Shown here piece after piece: positions 44,924-56,524 of a stretch of DNA of 64,000 nt. The DNA is from Brachypodium distachyon. Its lineage: Eukaryota > Streptophyta > Magnoliopsida > Poales > Poaceae. Under the pieces are notes generated by a model. That model did not search any database, was not told the origin of the DNA, and saw only the letters and a program-made list of their open reading frames with translations. The translations under genes and the position numbers were made by a program. The stretch covers positions 40,672,150 through 40,736,149 of the forward strand of contig NC_016134.3 in the NCBI RefSeq assembly GCF_000005505.3. The letters run 5' to 3'. The stretch's first letter is position 1. Each line of letters starts with the position of its first letter.

Positions 44924-46585
44924 TCATTTCCCGGCGCGATACTTGGAGAGGAACTCGGCGATGTTACGGTCGGAGCTACCGCCTTGGCTCATGGCCTTGT
45001 TCGCCTTGGCCCTCCACGCGGCAGCCCTCTTCCTATACCCTTCCCCATCCATCACCTCCTTCACGCACCTCTCCACCTCCTCCTTCCTCACAACGCCTTC
45101 CCCGTCCTGCCGCACGCGCACCCCGACGCGCCACACGTCCTGGATGTATTTCGCGTTGGTGGGCTGGTCGGACCACTGGGGCACGGCCACCATGGGCACG
45201 CCGGCGCTGAGTGCCTCCACGGTGGAGTTCCAGCCGCAGTGGGTCACGAAGCAGCCCACGGCCTCGTGGGCCAGCACCTCCAGCTGCGGGCACCACGGCA
45301 CGATCAGGTGGCCGTGGGCTTTCGCCTCGGACGCGAAGCCCTCGGGGAGCTTGGAGGCCTCCGTGGCGCGGACGACCCAGAGGAACGGCGCGCCCGTGCT
45401 CTGCAGGCCCTCGGCGACCTCGCCCATCTGCTCTGCGCCGGGCGCCACGATGCTGCCGAAGGAGGCGTACACGACGGAGCGCGCCCGGTGCGCGTCCAGC
45501 CAGGCTTTGCACTCGGAGGTCATTGGGGTGTGCAGGTGGAAGCCGTAGGACACGTCGGCTGGCAGGCGCTTGTCCAGGTAGGCCGACGGCACCGTTGGCC
45601 CGATCGTCTTCGCGCCCAACGTCGACGCTAGGTGCTCTGCTTCCTGCAGAGATAGATAATAGTGTCCACGCACGGCTCAGATTTAGTACTAATCAACGCA
45701 GGAAATGTTAGTACATTGTTTAGAACAGCAAGCAGGCGTGGCATTCATGCATGCTCTGCATGGGGAGTCCATGACGACACGGGCACGTATGCCGCATGCA
45801 ACGCGTGAAATGCCTGGTGCTCCTGCATGAGGCACACGCGGCAAGTGCGTGCCCTGCATAGAAAATGCCGCCACGCACCGGCGAAGAGCAGGAATCGTGT
45901 GGCTTCTCACCTGAGGCTCCAAGTCGAAGAAGGAGTTGACGAGGACGTGGTCGACGGTGCGCAGCCCGACGAACTGGTTCATCAGCAGGTCCCGCATGGA
46001 CGGGTGGTGCGCGTCGGTGTCCGTCAGGAACGTCGGCACGTCGGCGGCGCTTAGCCGGGCCGAAAGCCCAGGGAGCTCTAGCAGGCCGGCGGCCCCATCA
46101 TCACGACGCACGGGGACCGGCAACCGGCCGGCCCGCGCGTGCGTGTACACGATGTCCACGGCGCACGTCTGGGTGAGGAACGCGGCGCAGGCGGCGCCGT
46201 GGCGGCGCGCCAGGTCCTGCACCCACGGCATGAACGGGTCGTACACCACCACGCGCACGGGCCGGCCCTGGGCCGCCTCGGACCGGAGGAGCCCGTCCAG
46301 CGTCTCGGACCCGGCCGCCTCCAGCCGCTCGAAGTATGGGCCCTGGTGCCCGCCCAGCTCGGCCGGGCCCAGGGCGTCGCACCCGTCGGAGATGACGCCC
46401 ACGTGCACGGAGCCGATCGGGGCCGGCTTCGTGGAGCCCAGGACGAACCGGGTCACGGCCACGGTGCACCGGACGGCGCCGCCGTGGCCCGCGAGGCGCT
46501 TGCCGAACTGGAGGATCGGGTTCAGGTGGCCCTGCGCCGGGTACGGGACGAGGAGGACGTGGATGCTCTCGTCGGCGCGCACCAT
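44924..46585 (-). CDS. UDP-glycosyltransferase, UGT74-like (464 aa), gene A
   Basis: Two exons, 45911-46585 and 44924-45643, with the intron after ...DLEPQ (donor GTGAGAAG, acceptor CTCTGCAG). Family 1 UGTs transfer sugar, usually glucose from UDP-glucose, to small molecules in the cytosol. The catalytic His is H20 in PYPAQGHLNP and the activating Asp lies in VVYDPFMPW. The 44-residue PSPG box starts WCPQLEVLAHEAVGC, has HCGWNSTVEA, and ends WSDQ; the final Gln favours UDP-glucose. UGT74 members glucosylate auxins, salicylate and other carboxylates; the substrate here is unknown. A TATA-like ATATAAAG lies at 46,705-46,712 on the minus strand. It is closest in layout to gene B (49,439-51,472), and its exon 2 is similar to gene C (53,261-54,709). 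Confidence 0.93.
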
Positions 46586-46893
46586 GGCTTGAGTGTGGTT
46601 TAATCAGCAGTTGTTGCTGGCTCGATCGTTTAGCTATGGGAGGAGATCTTATGGCCTTGTGTTTCCGTGTTTGTGTTGGGAGGACGAGAACGAGGATGAC
46701 TGGGCTTTATATTGGAGCAGGAGCTCTCTACGACGGCACACCATCCTACCCTGTGCAAATTTAAATTTGGCTTCCAATACCAAATGACCTGGTACAACTC
46801 AGGGACGTGTCCAAACTAGAAAGTACTGGGTGCACTTCAATCATCGCATTCCAAAGTTAACTCATACAAAGGCACACAGCTAGCCAGCGTGTA

Positions 46894-47112
46894 CTTCCTC
46901 CGTCCCATATTAAATGACTTTTTATTACACGTATATAAACGCTTTATGTGTACAGATACATTCATATTTGGACTAATTTGAGTCGTTTAATGTGGGACAG
47001 AGGGAATGTCCCATATTAAATGACTTTTTATTATAAGTATATAGACGCTTTATGGGTACAGATACAACCATATTTGGACAAATTTGAGTCATTTAATGTG
47101 TAACAGAGGGAG
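46894..47112. mobile_element. Tandemly doubled Stowaway-like MITE
   Basis: Two units in direct order (46,894-47,005 and 47,007-47,112), each GTCCCATATTAAATGACTTT...ATTTGAGTC-TTTAATGTG. The inner junction keeps one shared AGAGGGAA end, and outer TTCCTCCGTCCC and CAGAGGGAG ends remain. TA flank at 46,892-46,893. Confidence 0.8.
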
Positions 47113-48650
47113 TCTTCAGTTCCAACTTTCCTTTCTTTCTTTCTTCGGAGAGAGTTGCATATTTCCTAGAGATCAAACTAGATGCCTGGATGGCTTACAG
47201 GAAAGCGGTGCTGCGCGCCTCAAAGTGTAACACATGTACCCACACACGAAAGTAAAATGAATTGCAACGAAATAAACATTATAATAGCACCGAAACCCAC
47301 GGTATGATTTTTTTGAGATCGTGGTAAGATTTACTTTAAGAGAGAATGCAAATGTGTATGTATTGTGATATAATTCGTTTATCTTCGTGACTGAAAATAT
47401 CATATAATCAGTGTTAACAAATGAAAATATCATATACACAAACTAGAGCCGCGCACCTGCATTGTACATCACGTCAAGACATGATATCCGGGGGAAACAG
47501 GTTTTCGCCCTATGCTGCTTTGGCCGAGACTGCAGGGACGTCCTGGGTTTCCTGACTTTCTGCTCGTGGCCGAATCCGAGTTCTGACCAATCTCCTTTGC
47601 TTTTTCTTGGTAAAGCCTGAGACTTTGTTGTTTCCATTTCAACGAAATGGAAAATGAGGATCGCCTTATTTTTTTAAAAAATAACCACTCCAAGACACGA
47701 TCAACGCGCAGCGCAGACCGGCGCTGATCATACGACGGCCGCAGCGTGGACGATTAGGCCACGGCGGCCGTGCCCATGTCGACGTGTGCCGTGCCTGCGT
47801 GGAATCTGAAGATGCTTAACGACTCTTCTCCCGCCCTCGTGTCAGCTTCAGAAAAATAAAAAAGCTTCAGAAATACTTTGTCCACCCAGTGACGTCCCGA
47901 AGATGATCCGCTTGAACTCGGTTTCAACCAAGTGCCGGGACAAAAAGCTCATCGTGAACCGGCCTAGAGATGGGACTTGCGCCGTTTTCTCTCAGGGCGC
48001 TTTCCGTTTGCTCAGCGATTACGTTGCCCCGTATGTTGTCAGCAGTCATACGCATGGAGCTGCGTCAGCACTGTTTCTGTATCCAAAAACACTGTCTGGT
48101 CGTTTCGTCCATTCGCCGACACGAGTAGTCAGTCGCTGGTTTTCAGGACACCGAGGAGGCGAGGAGTGAGTAATAGGTTTCCCAAATGCACCAGACCAAG
48201 ATACCTATTTCATCCTGCTCGGGGGATGGCTGGTGCGCCGTCCCATCTCGTAGCTTGTGTCTGGCCCGGTGGCAAATGATCTCTCTGACATAACAGTAAC
48301 CCCTCGTTTCACCTAAAAAAATAATATGCAGCCCATTTGGTAGCACTTCCTCAATCCCTCACTAAGAAAATACGTGTGACAACAGAGGTGGTTGGAGTTG
48401 CCGACGCGCAACCGCAGCACGATGGCAATGCAAATTGTACTACAAACTTCAAATATGGTACACGTGACGTTCATTTGAAGTCATATGGGTGATGGAGAAC
48501 AGACGATCACCAGCTGCTCATTTTTCCTAGTTTCATTTCACATGTGGTGTGGAGTATGGTTTGAGCCGCAAGTGCACTCAACTGGAGCATTGTGTATCAG
48601 TTGTTGTTGAGACTATTTTTTTAGAGGTACTGTTGAGAGTCTTCCTTTGG

Positions 48651-48800
48651 GAGTGTTGCCGTTGGGATTCTTTCTTCAAGGAGTGTTGCCGTTGGGATTC
48701 TTTCTTCAAGGAGTGTTGCCGTTGGGATTCTTTCTTTAAGGAGTGTTGTCACTGGCAGTCTTTCTTTAGTGATGTTGTCGTTCAGATTTTATTTAATGAG
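48651..48800. repeat. 30-bp minisatellite, 5 units
   Basis: Units start at 48,651, 48,681, 48,711, 48,741 and 48,771 with theme GAGTGTTGCCGTTGGGATTC. The first three are nearly identical and the last two are diverged. Confidence 0.92.
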
Positions 48801-49438
48801 TGTTGTTGTTTGTGAGATTCTTTTTAGGGGTGTTGTTCTTGTTTGTCGTTGCGAACCTGTTGAAAGATGAGAGGGATGCATTCTGTCATGTCCCTGAAAA
48901 GCAGTCCGCATCGAAAATCAGTCCAGCCCAAACCATGGAGCTTCGACCCGTGACATGGCCTCGGCCCTTGGATCGTCGCGAGGCATGAGTTTCTGGCCGT
49001 GACATGGTGGGGCAGTAGTATTCCTATGCTAGATCGATGCAGCCCATTCTTTCTTTCTTTCTTTTTTTTGAAAACGATACAGCCCACTCAAGCAGTAGAT
49101 TTCCCGTTCAGTTTTCCCACCCCGTCCCACTGTCCAATTTGTGTTCTAGATAGATTTCGCTAAATAAAAACTTCACTGCAGTCCAATAGGAGGTGTTCGA
49201 CAATCACCACCAAACGAAAACCTTAAACTCTGAATTATTTCGCACTCTCTTGATGCTCGAGAACCACCACTACATGAAACGTGAACCATGAGCCATATAT
49301 ACACACAAACCATTTATTTCCGATCAACAGGGGTTCGGAGTATATACACGTTAACCATTTAGTTCATCCAACGGAGTGTCCATCTTCCAAACCCTGTGCA
49401 GTAGTAGCTCATGAATTACATCGCTTCGAAGAGTAAAT

Positions 49439-51472
49439 TCACTTGGACGAGTACTTGGCGACAAACTCGGCGATGTTCCTGTCGGAGCTCCCGCCCTCCC
49501 TGCTGGCTGCCCTGGCCTTCTCCACCCAGGCGGCGGCGTTCCTCCTGTACTCGCCGCTCTTCTCCCCTTCCATCACCTCCTCGATCCCTCTCACAATCTC
49601 CCCGCTCCGCGCGAGCCCGTCCTCCGCCGCCGGCCGCACCCGAACCCCGACCCGCCACACGGCCTCCACGTACTCGGCGTTCATCGGCTGGTCCGTCCAC
49701 TGCGGCAGCGCCACCATGGGCACGCCGGCCACCAGCGCCTCCGCCGTCGAGTTCCACCCGCAGTGTGTCAGGAAGCAGCCCACGGCCCGGTGGGCCAGCA
49801 CCTCCAGCTGCGGGCACCACGAGACCACCAGCCCGCCGCGCGACCCGCAAGCCTCCGAGTAGCCGGCAGGGAGCTTGTGGGCCTCCGAGCAGCGGACGAC
49901 CCAGAGGAAAGGACGGCCGGCGTCCAGGAGGCCCTGGGCCACCTCGCGCATCTCTGCCGGGTCGAGGTTGGAGAGGCTGCCGAAGGAGGCGAACACGACG
50001 GAGCGCGCAGGGTGGGTGGACAGCCATTCGATGCAGGGCGCGGCCGTGAGATCGAAGAGGTGGAAGCCGTACTTGGTGTCCGACGGCAGGCGGTCGTCGC
50101 CGACGTAGGATGCTGGCACTGTCGGCCCGATCGTCTTGGCGCCCCACGCTGACGCCATGTACGCTGCCTCCTGCATCCCAACATTCAACTCAGTACAGTT
50201 ACTGCACTACTCCTGCAGCCCAACGAGAAGTCCATTCCGTCCAAGGAAAATCGAAACTTTTTGTATCTTTAGCAAGAAAGAACAAAAAATTCTATCCATC
50301 CACATGGCTGCTGAGAAAGGTTGGACTGAAATGTACACTCACCGGGAAAATGTTTCCAAGAATTTCGACTTAAATTTCGATCCACAACTCTTGGCATAAT
50401 ATGATAATAAAAGGGACTGTACCATGCAAGATTGTCCTCGCGGGAACCATATTTGACTAGCACAGGGAAGCAGCGCGCGACAGGGACGAACGGATAACTT
50501 GATGATATCTTTTAAAATGAAGCTACTCCGAAATTAACAATTCTCTCCATTGACTTGATGATATCTTTTAAAATGCAGCTAATTGATTCCTAAAAAAAAT
50601 GCAGCTAATTTAATAATCTCGCCATTCTTTTCCCTATGTCTGGAAGTTTCAATTGTTCATCAAGAGAGAAAAATATACTCCGTGTGTTCCTATTCCTGTC
50701 AATCTTAAACTTGTAAACTTGTTGCGCTAACTATAAGGATCGGATTGTTGATCCGGATCGAGTTCAATTCGCTGACCTCGGGCTCGAGCTCGTAGAAAGA
50801 ATTAACGAGGACGTCGTCAGCTAACTCCAGTCCCTTGAACTGGCTCATCACCATCTCGAAGTACCCCGGGTACGGTCCGGGCCCGACCTTGAGGAACCAC
50901 GGCAATCCCTCGGGCTGGAGCGCCGGCAGCCCGGGCAGGCCGACCACCTTGGCGCCCGCCTCCACCGGCACGCTCACCTTCCGCCCCCACACGTGGCCGT
51001 ATGCCACGTTCACGGCGCAGGGCTGGGTGAAGAAGGCCGCGGCGGCGGCCCCGTGGGCCGCTGCCACGCCGCGGGCCCACGGCAGGAACGCGTCGTAGAC
51101 CACGGCCACGACGGGCCGGCCCCCCGCGGCCTCGGCCCGGAGGAGCTCGCCCAGCGTCTCGGAGCCCGCGGCCTCGAGCAGGGAGAGGTAGTCGTCGACG
51201 TCGTTGCACTCGCCGAAGCCGCCCGCGTCGCAGCCGTCGGAGACCGCGGCGACGCGGACGGCGGAGGCCAGGGCGGCGTCCGGCGTGCAGGTGGCGAGGA
51301 TGTGGCGCGTGACGGCCAGCGTGGGCCGCATGCCGTGGTGCGCCAGGCGCTTGGCGAACTGCAGCATCGGGTGCACGTGGCCCTGGCTCGGGTACGGCAG
51401 CAGGAGCACGTGCCCCCCGCCGGCGCCGGCGCCGGCGGCTTCTCCTTGCGCGGGCTCGGCGTGAGAAGCCAT
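49439..51472 (-). CDS. UDP-glycosyltransferase, UGT74-like (475 aa), gene B
   Basis: Two exons, 50777-51472 and 49439-50170, with the intron at the same place as gene A (after ...YELEPE; donor GTCAGCGA). The catalytic His is H32 in PYPSQGHVHP and the Asp lies in VVYDAFLPW. The PSPG box begins WCPQLEVLAHRAVGC and ends WTDQ, consistent with UDP-glucose use. Start MASHAEPAQGE was chosen; an in-frame upstream ATG at 51,556 would add 28 residues unlike other UGTs. The N-terminus has a Gly/Ala-rich insert before the first strand. Sequence between the catalytic Asp and the splice site differs markedly from gene A, so the acceptor may differ. Same-strand neighbour of gene A, about 2.9 kb apart, probably an older tandem duplicate. 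Confidence 0.93.
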
Positions 51473-53260
51473 GGATGTCTGGCTAGCTAGCTTTGCTGTT
51501 GGAGAAAGTGACTGTCCGCTGCTCCTGGTACTAGGAAATAAACGGAAATGCTCCACGTACGTGTTGTCGGATGGATGGATGGGGCCGGTTTATCAAGTCT
51601 CCACGCTAGCTGCCTGCATAGCTATGCTGATTAACAAAGCGTGAGTTAAGTTGACTCGTGAAAGCGACGTGTATTTCTCTTCTTTTGGGAATGATTCGCG
51701 AGAGAGACGTGCGGGGAGCAACAGGCACACCTGCGGTGGATCGACGTAGATGATGGAGCGCACGCCGCCTCCGAAAGTCCGAAGTCTGGCACGATCACAC
51801 AAGAACGCTGGGATCCCGATGGAGCCCCGGTGTCGACCGTCCGCTACGCGACATTTGGACCAGGAGGACCACGGCGTACGGCTGGGAAGGACTGATTGGA
51901 CGGTGCGCGTACGTTATCAGTTCCTGATCCTCTACTGCAATCGCCGCCGGAGTCGTCGGCACGTGCGGCGCGGCCGCGCGGGTGCTTTAGAGACGGCGCG
52001 GCGCGTCCCTGGCCGGCGGCCACGAGTCCGCTGTTGATATCCTGCCTGACTAAAATACGGCCCGCTGTCTTTCAGAGATGTTCGTAGGTTGCGTCTGTAT
52101 TTTTCTTAAAAAAACGACGGGTGCGCGGAACGAGTTGCTGCGCGGCACGATCTGGGAAGCTACAGGAGATGGCATTCTGGTCTGTTTCCACTGGGCCAAC
52201 ACACGACACAAGGCGCTAGGAGCGGTCGTCAATGAGTAATTGGAGTTTCTTTTTGTTGGGCCGGGCCGGGAGAGCGCGCCTGCACGTCATTGGCCACTCA
52301 TAGGCCGGAACAAACAGGCCAGGCCACCACGAGTCATGACCTCCGAAGCAAAGAGCGAGAGATGTTCGCGCGTACGAGAGCGTGCCAGTTATCCATGTCG
52401 ACAACGTCACCAGTGACGACGAGCGCGAGCCAGCCGGCCGGATGAAGCCATCCGTGACGGCGCCAGTCCCTGGCAGATAGCTAGCGACCGTATGTAGCCG
52501 AAACATCCCAGTGGTTCACGTAAAACGATAAGATAGGATAGGAGCTAGCCTGTATATTTGGATCGTCGTGATGTTTGCTTCCAAAGACTTCGAAGTGCCA
52601 TGCCCCAATGCGTACGTGTGTGGTGACGATTGAACAACGAAATTAAGGGCTCACTGGCTCAGTACACTAGCCTCCAGGAGCCGGCCTGGACCTACGTACG
52701 CTAAAACCCTCTTTCTTTAGATGTTCACTACACTCTGATGCATGCTCAAGCAGTCAAGCTAGCCTCGCTTTCTTCGAAGTGTATCATTTAAAATCGAGGC
52801 AGAGAGCAACTCCGTTTCGTACTTCCGTTCTATGGTGATATGGTCTGTTGACTGTTGGATATCATCACATCAAAGAGTCAAGGACCAGATATAGATCACG
52901 GCTCGTCTCTCTACGTACGTGCAGTTTCCTGTGGGGTGAGGTGCCTTGCGGCTTACTCCGGACCACGACCACGACCACTGGCCAACTTCCACTTGATCAT
53001 CGCTCACGAGCAATATCGCTATCATGTGATTTAATCTGTTGCATGCAGGCCCGCAATGTTTTAGCGAATCAAGTGTTCTCTGTCGATCTGCAAACTAATT
53101 GTCGCTTTGCATGTCGGGACATCGTATAAATGCAGCATGTCCACCGTACACTCACAGCTCGCAAAGCAGCTGAGCCAAGCAGTACAGTCTACAGTGGCTG
53201 CACGCCTGCACTGCACACTGAATACTAGTCTGCAGGTACGAATACGAGTACGACTAAGCC
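51473..53260. other. Divergent promoter region between UGT genes B and C
   Basis: Genes B (minus) and C (plus) are head to head with 1.8 kb between starts. A clear TATAAA lies at 53,125-53,130, 131 bases before the gene C ATG. No coding region recognised; the open frames at 51,750-52,506 have no domain. Confidence 0.55.
53125..53130 (+). promoter_or_regulatory. TATA box of UGT gene C
   Basis: TATAAA in the context ATCGTATAAATGCAGC, 131 bases upstream of the ATG at 53,261. Confidence 0.55.
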
Positions 53261-54709
53261 ATGGCGGACACGGCGTCGGAGCATAGCAGCGGCGGCGGCG
53301 GCATCCACATCCTCCTGCTCCCGTACCCAAGCCAGGGCCACATCAACCCGATCCTCCAGTTCGGCAAACGCCTCGCGGCCACCCACCCGGGCGTCCGCTG
53401 CACGCTCGCCGTCACGCGCTTCCTCCTCGCCGAGACCCGCGGCGCCGCGTCCCCTGGCGCCGTGCACCTCGCGGAGATCTCCGACGGCTTCGACCGCGGC
53501 GGCTTCACCGAGGCCGCGGGCGACGTGGCCGCCTACCTGGCCCGCCTGGAGTCCGCCGGCTCGCGCACCGTGGGCGAGCTGCTGCGCGCCGAGGCGGAGG
53601 CGGGGGAAGAGCACGGCCGCCAGCCCGTGCGCGCCGTGGTGTACGACGCGTTCCTGCAGCCCTGGGCTCCCGCCGTGGGCCGGCGCCACGGCGCCGCGTG
53701 CGCGGCCTTCTTCACGCAGGCGCCCGCCGTGGACCTGGCGTACGCGCACGCCCAAGCGGGACGGATGCACGTGCCAGTGCTCGGCATCGGTGAGGAGACG
53801 CTGGAGCTGCCCGGCTTGCCCGCCGGGCTTAAACGGGCCGATCTGCCGACGTTTCTGACCGACCCGAGCGACTGCCCGGCGTACCTCGATCTCCTGCTGA
53901 AGCAGTTCGTAGGCCTTGACTCCGTTGACCACGTCCTCGTCAACTCCTTCCACGAGCTGCAGCCGCAGGAGTCGGAGTACATGGCGGCCACGTGGGGGGC
54001 CAGGACGGTCGGCCCGACCGTGCCGTCGGCGTACCTCGACCACCGCATCCCCGAAGACGTCTCCTACGGCTTCCACCTCCACACGCCCACGACGGCGGCG
54101 ACCAAAGCCTGGCTCGACGCCCGCCCGCCGCGGTCCGTGGCGTACGTCGCCTTCGGGAGCATCGCGGCGCCGAGCGCGGCGCAGGTGGCCGAGGTCGCGG
54201 AGGGGCTGCTAAACTCCGGCGCGCCGTTCCTGTGGGTCGTCAGGGCCTCGGAGACCTCCAAGATCCCCGAGGGCTTCGCCGACAGGGCCTCGGAGATCGG
54301 CATGGTCGTGACGTGGACGGCGCAGCTGGAGGTGCTGAGCCACGGCGCCGTGGGCTGCTTCGTGACGCACTGCGGGTGGAACTCGACGACGGAGGCGCTG
54401 GGCGCCGGCGTGCCCATGGTGGGCGTGCCCCAGTGGTCGGACCAGACCACCAACGCCAAGTACATCCAGGACGTGTGGCGCGTCGGCGTGCGCGCGCTGC
54501 CGGACGGGGAAGGGGTTGTGAGGAAGGAGGAGGTGGAGAGGTGCGTGAGGGAGGTGATGGGGGGCGAGGAGTACCGGAGGAATGCGGCCCAGTGGAAGGA
54601 GAAGGCCAGGATGTCCATGAGCGAAGGTGGCAGCTCGGACAGAAACATCGTGGAGTTTCTTCGTGATCTTGGATTGGGAAAATCCCAGCAATCGACTGAG
54701 GCATTGTGA
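53261..54709 (+). CDS. UDP-glycosyltransferase, UGT74-like (482 aa), intronless gene C
   Basis: A single exon reads through the point where genes A and B have their intron (HELQPQ|ESEYMAA), with no added or missing residues. The catalytic His is H27 in PYPSQGHINP. The Asp region reads VVYDAFLQPW, one residue longer than in A and B. The PSPG box is odd at its start: WTAQLEVLSHGAVGC instead of the usual WCPQ. The rest (HCGWNSTTEA, ending WSDQ) is normal, so UDP-glucose use is still likely. The region from residue ~240 on is most like gene A (TVPSAYLD, EDVSYGFHLHTP, NAKYIQDVWRVGVR). The ATG is the first in frame and is preceded by a TATA box at 53,125. The acceptor substrate cannot be read from sequence. 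Confidence 0.95.
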   Translation: MADTASEHSSGGGGIHILLLPYPSQGHINPILQFGKRLAATHPGVRCTLAVTRFLLAETRGAASPGAVHLAEISDGFDRGGFTEAAGDVAAYLARLESAGSRTVGELLRAEAEAGEEHGRQPVRAVVYDAFLQPWAPAVGRRHGAACAAFFTQAPAVDLAYAHAQAGRMHVPVLGIGEETLELPGLPAGLKRADLPTFLTDPSDCPAYLDLLLKQFVGLDSVDHVLVNSFHELQPQESEYMAATWGARTVGPTVPSAYLDHRIPEDVSYGFHLHTPTTAATKAWLDARPPRSVAYVAFGSIAAPSAAQVAEVAEGLLNSGAPFLWVVRASETSKIPEGFADRASEIGMVVTWTAQLEVLSHGAVGCFVTHCGWNSTTEALGAGVPMVGVPQWSDQTTNAKYIQDVWRVGVRALPDGEGVVRKEEVERCVREVMGGEEYRRNAAQWKEKARMSMSEGGSSDRNIVEFLRDLGLGKSQQSTEAL

Positions 54710-56524
54710 ACTGGTGTATCATTTTGTGGCACTCTCTGACGTATATGTCAGTGGGATCGTATGATCGGGGTACAAGTTCCAGTGGAATTTATCTGAATAA
54801 AATCAACGCCAAATCTTTTCTGCGCCCGTGCACTTTGTGGCCGCGTGCGGTGTATCCAGTCCCTCGGTCTCCCCTATCTCTCTTCTTCCCCGAGCTTCTT
54901 TCCCTCTCTCTCTCCTGCTGCTCACCCCGTGCCCCTGTGGAGACGAGCTCCTCCTCCCCTCGAGCACCCCTCCTTCCTCTTCTCTTCTGCTCCTCACCCC
55001 GCCCGCCCGCCCACCCCGTCCCCCACCCCATCCCCGGCTTAGATCTCGAGCGCCAACGGCGCAGGGGCTGGTCCGCTCGTCGGCGCGCCCCCAAGAGCTC
55101 AAGCGCCGCCGGCCTGGTCCGCTCATCGGTGCGGCCACGCGCCGCCGGATCTACGGCACGGAGACGCTGGTGCCCCTCATTCCTCGTCTCTCCACCCCTT
55201 CCCCCTCCCCCCGCGCTGAGAGCTCGAACGCCGCTGCCGGGGCATGGTCTGCTCGTCGGCGCGGCCACGGTGGAAGCCGGAGGGCTCGTCTCCACCAGAC
55301 GGAGCGCCGGCTCCCCTTCCAGCCGCAGAGAGCAGCAGGCCCCGGGCCTTCACCGTCGAGGGGCGACCCCTGAAGCGGCGGCGGTGGCATCCTTCTTCGT
55401 CTGTGTTCCGCTATGTCTAAGTTGCTTTTTCAAAGAGAAGATTCTGGAGATTGTTTGTGTTCTGCTATGTCTAAGTTGCTTTTTCAAGGAGAAGATTTTG
55501 GAGATTGGGGTTGGTGCTGGTCACGGGTACGATGATTCATATAGTTTTTCGTGTTTGTTCTGCGAATTTGCTACTATGTACTGTCTATTCGTCTATTATG
55601 AGATGATCGCTTTGTTATTCTTCCTACTCAGAATTGTTATTGTCTTTTCGAATGTAAATTTGAGGTAAAGCGTTACTTTTAGATTCTGCTGGATGTAGTT
55701 TTAATTTTTAGAATTACTTTTATGATATTTTAGATGTAACTATGGAAGTATGATGAAACTTTCAGATGATGTCTCTTTAGACAAAGTAATTTTAAGATGA
55801 TTAGTTCTTTACACAAAGTAACTTTTGGATCCTTACTCTTTAGACAAAGTAACTTTTGGGTAAGCATCATTCAAAGCATGCTGGATTTTAGAATTTTTTA
55901 CATCCAAAGTTGAGGTAGACAGGTAAATGGAGAATCTTGTTTTTCTCGACTATAGGTTGATCTGTTTGGAACTGATGTTGTTTTCTTGGGTCAGTTGCTA
56001 TCTCTAGTTTGATGTAATTTCTACTCCTTTTTCTCTAGAGATAGATTTGATTCCTTCTGTGTTTTCATGGCGGAGGCTGGAGGTAGGAGGAAGATGCCTG
56101 TAGAAGAAGAAAGAAATGGATGGCAGGTTAGGGGGTCCAGAGATGGGAAACAAGAGGGTCACGAGATGGGAGACGAAAAATAGAAGCAGCCTGGGACGTA
56201 GCAGTCTGCTGTCGCTTTCATACATGGAGACCACGAGTTTTTATTGCGGGCGATCATTCTAGCCGCGTCCTCGAGGAAACTCGGGACCACTAGGGCATGC
56301 CAAAAAGTGCGTGCGCACCCTGGCAGCCCCCTAAATTCAAGGCGTGTTGGATTTTTTGTTTTCCAGAACTGTTGGAATTTTTGGTTGTTTTCTGTTGGAC
56401 GTTCAAGTAAGTTTGGGCCCAGCTAAAAATAAGAGTAAGTTTGGGCCGGATGGGCCGTGTTGGTGCTGGGTCTGGTCATGACGTGGCCCAGGGCAATTAT
56501 TCGTGCCCGTGCTGGCGCTGAAAG
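54710..56524. other. Downstream of UGT gene C; no gene recognised
   Basis: A C/T- and GC-rich stretch (54,840-55,390) carries a 320-codon open frame without a domain, biased composition and imperfect internal repeats (GGTCCGCTCRTCGGYGCG). I treat it as chance or repeat-derived. A 54-bp direct duplication follows at 55,399-55,506, then AT-rich sequence with AAAGTAACTTTT themes near 55,780-55,860. Confidence 0.45.
55399..55506. repeat. 54-bp tandem duplication
   Basis: Units 55,399-55,452 and 55,453-55,506 share TAAGTTGCTTTTTCAA and differ at only a few bases. The period is a multiple of three, so an 18-residue repeat appears in one frame. Confidence 0.88.

Larger units (their letters stand above)
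46586..49438. other. Intergenic between UGT genes A and B
   Basis: Holds the gene A promoter (TATA-like element at 46,705-46,712), a doubled MITE (46,894-47,112) and a 30-bp minisatellite (48,651-48,800). The open frame at 48,549-48,815 is mostly minisatellite (ECCRWDSFFK repeats). No gene recognised. Confidence 0.55.

Noticed and set aside
45033..46603. Long opposite-strand frames across the UGT genes
   Set aside because: Shadows caused by high GC at third codon positions of real genes. The same applies at 31,144-32,324, 37,211-38,264, 43,773-44,450, 53,225-54,082 and 62,877-63,945.
54706..55668. 320-codon plus-strand open frame after UGT gene C
   Set aside because: Low-complexity Pro/Ser/Arg composition, repeats in frame, competing long frames on both strands and no domain.
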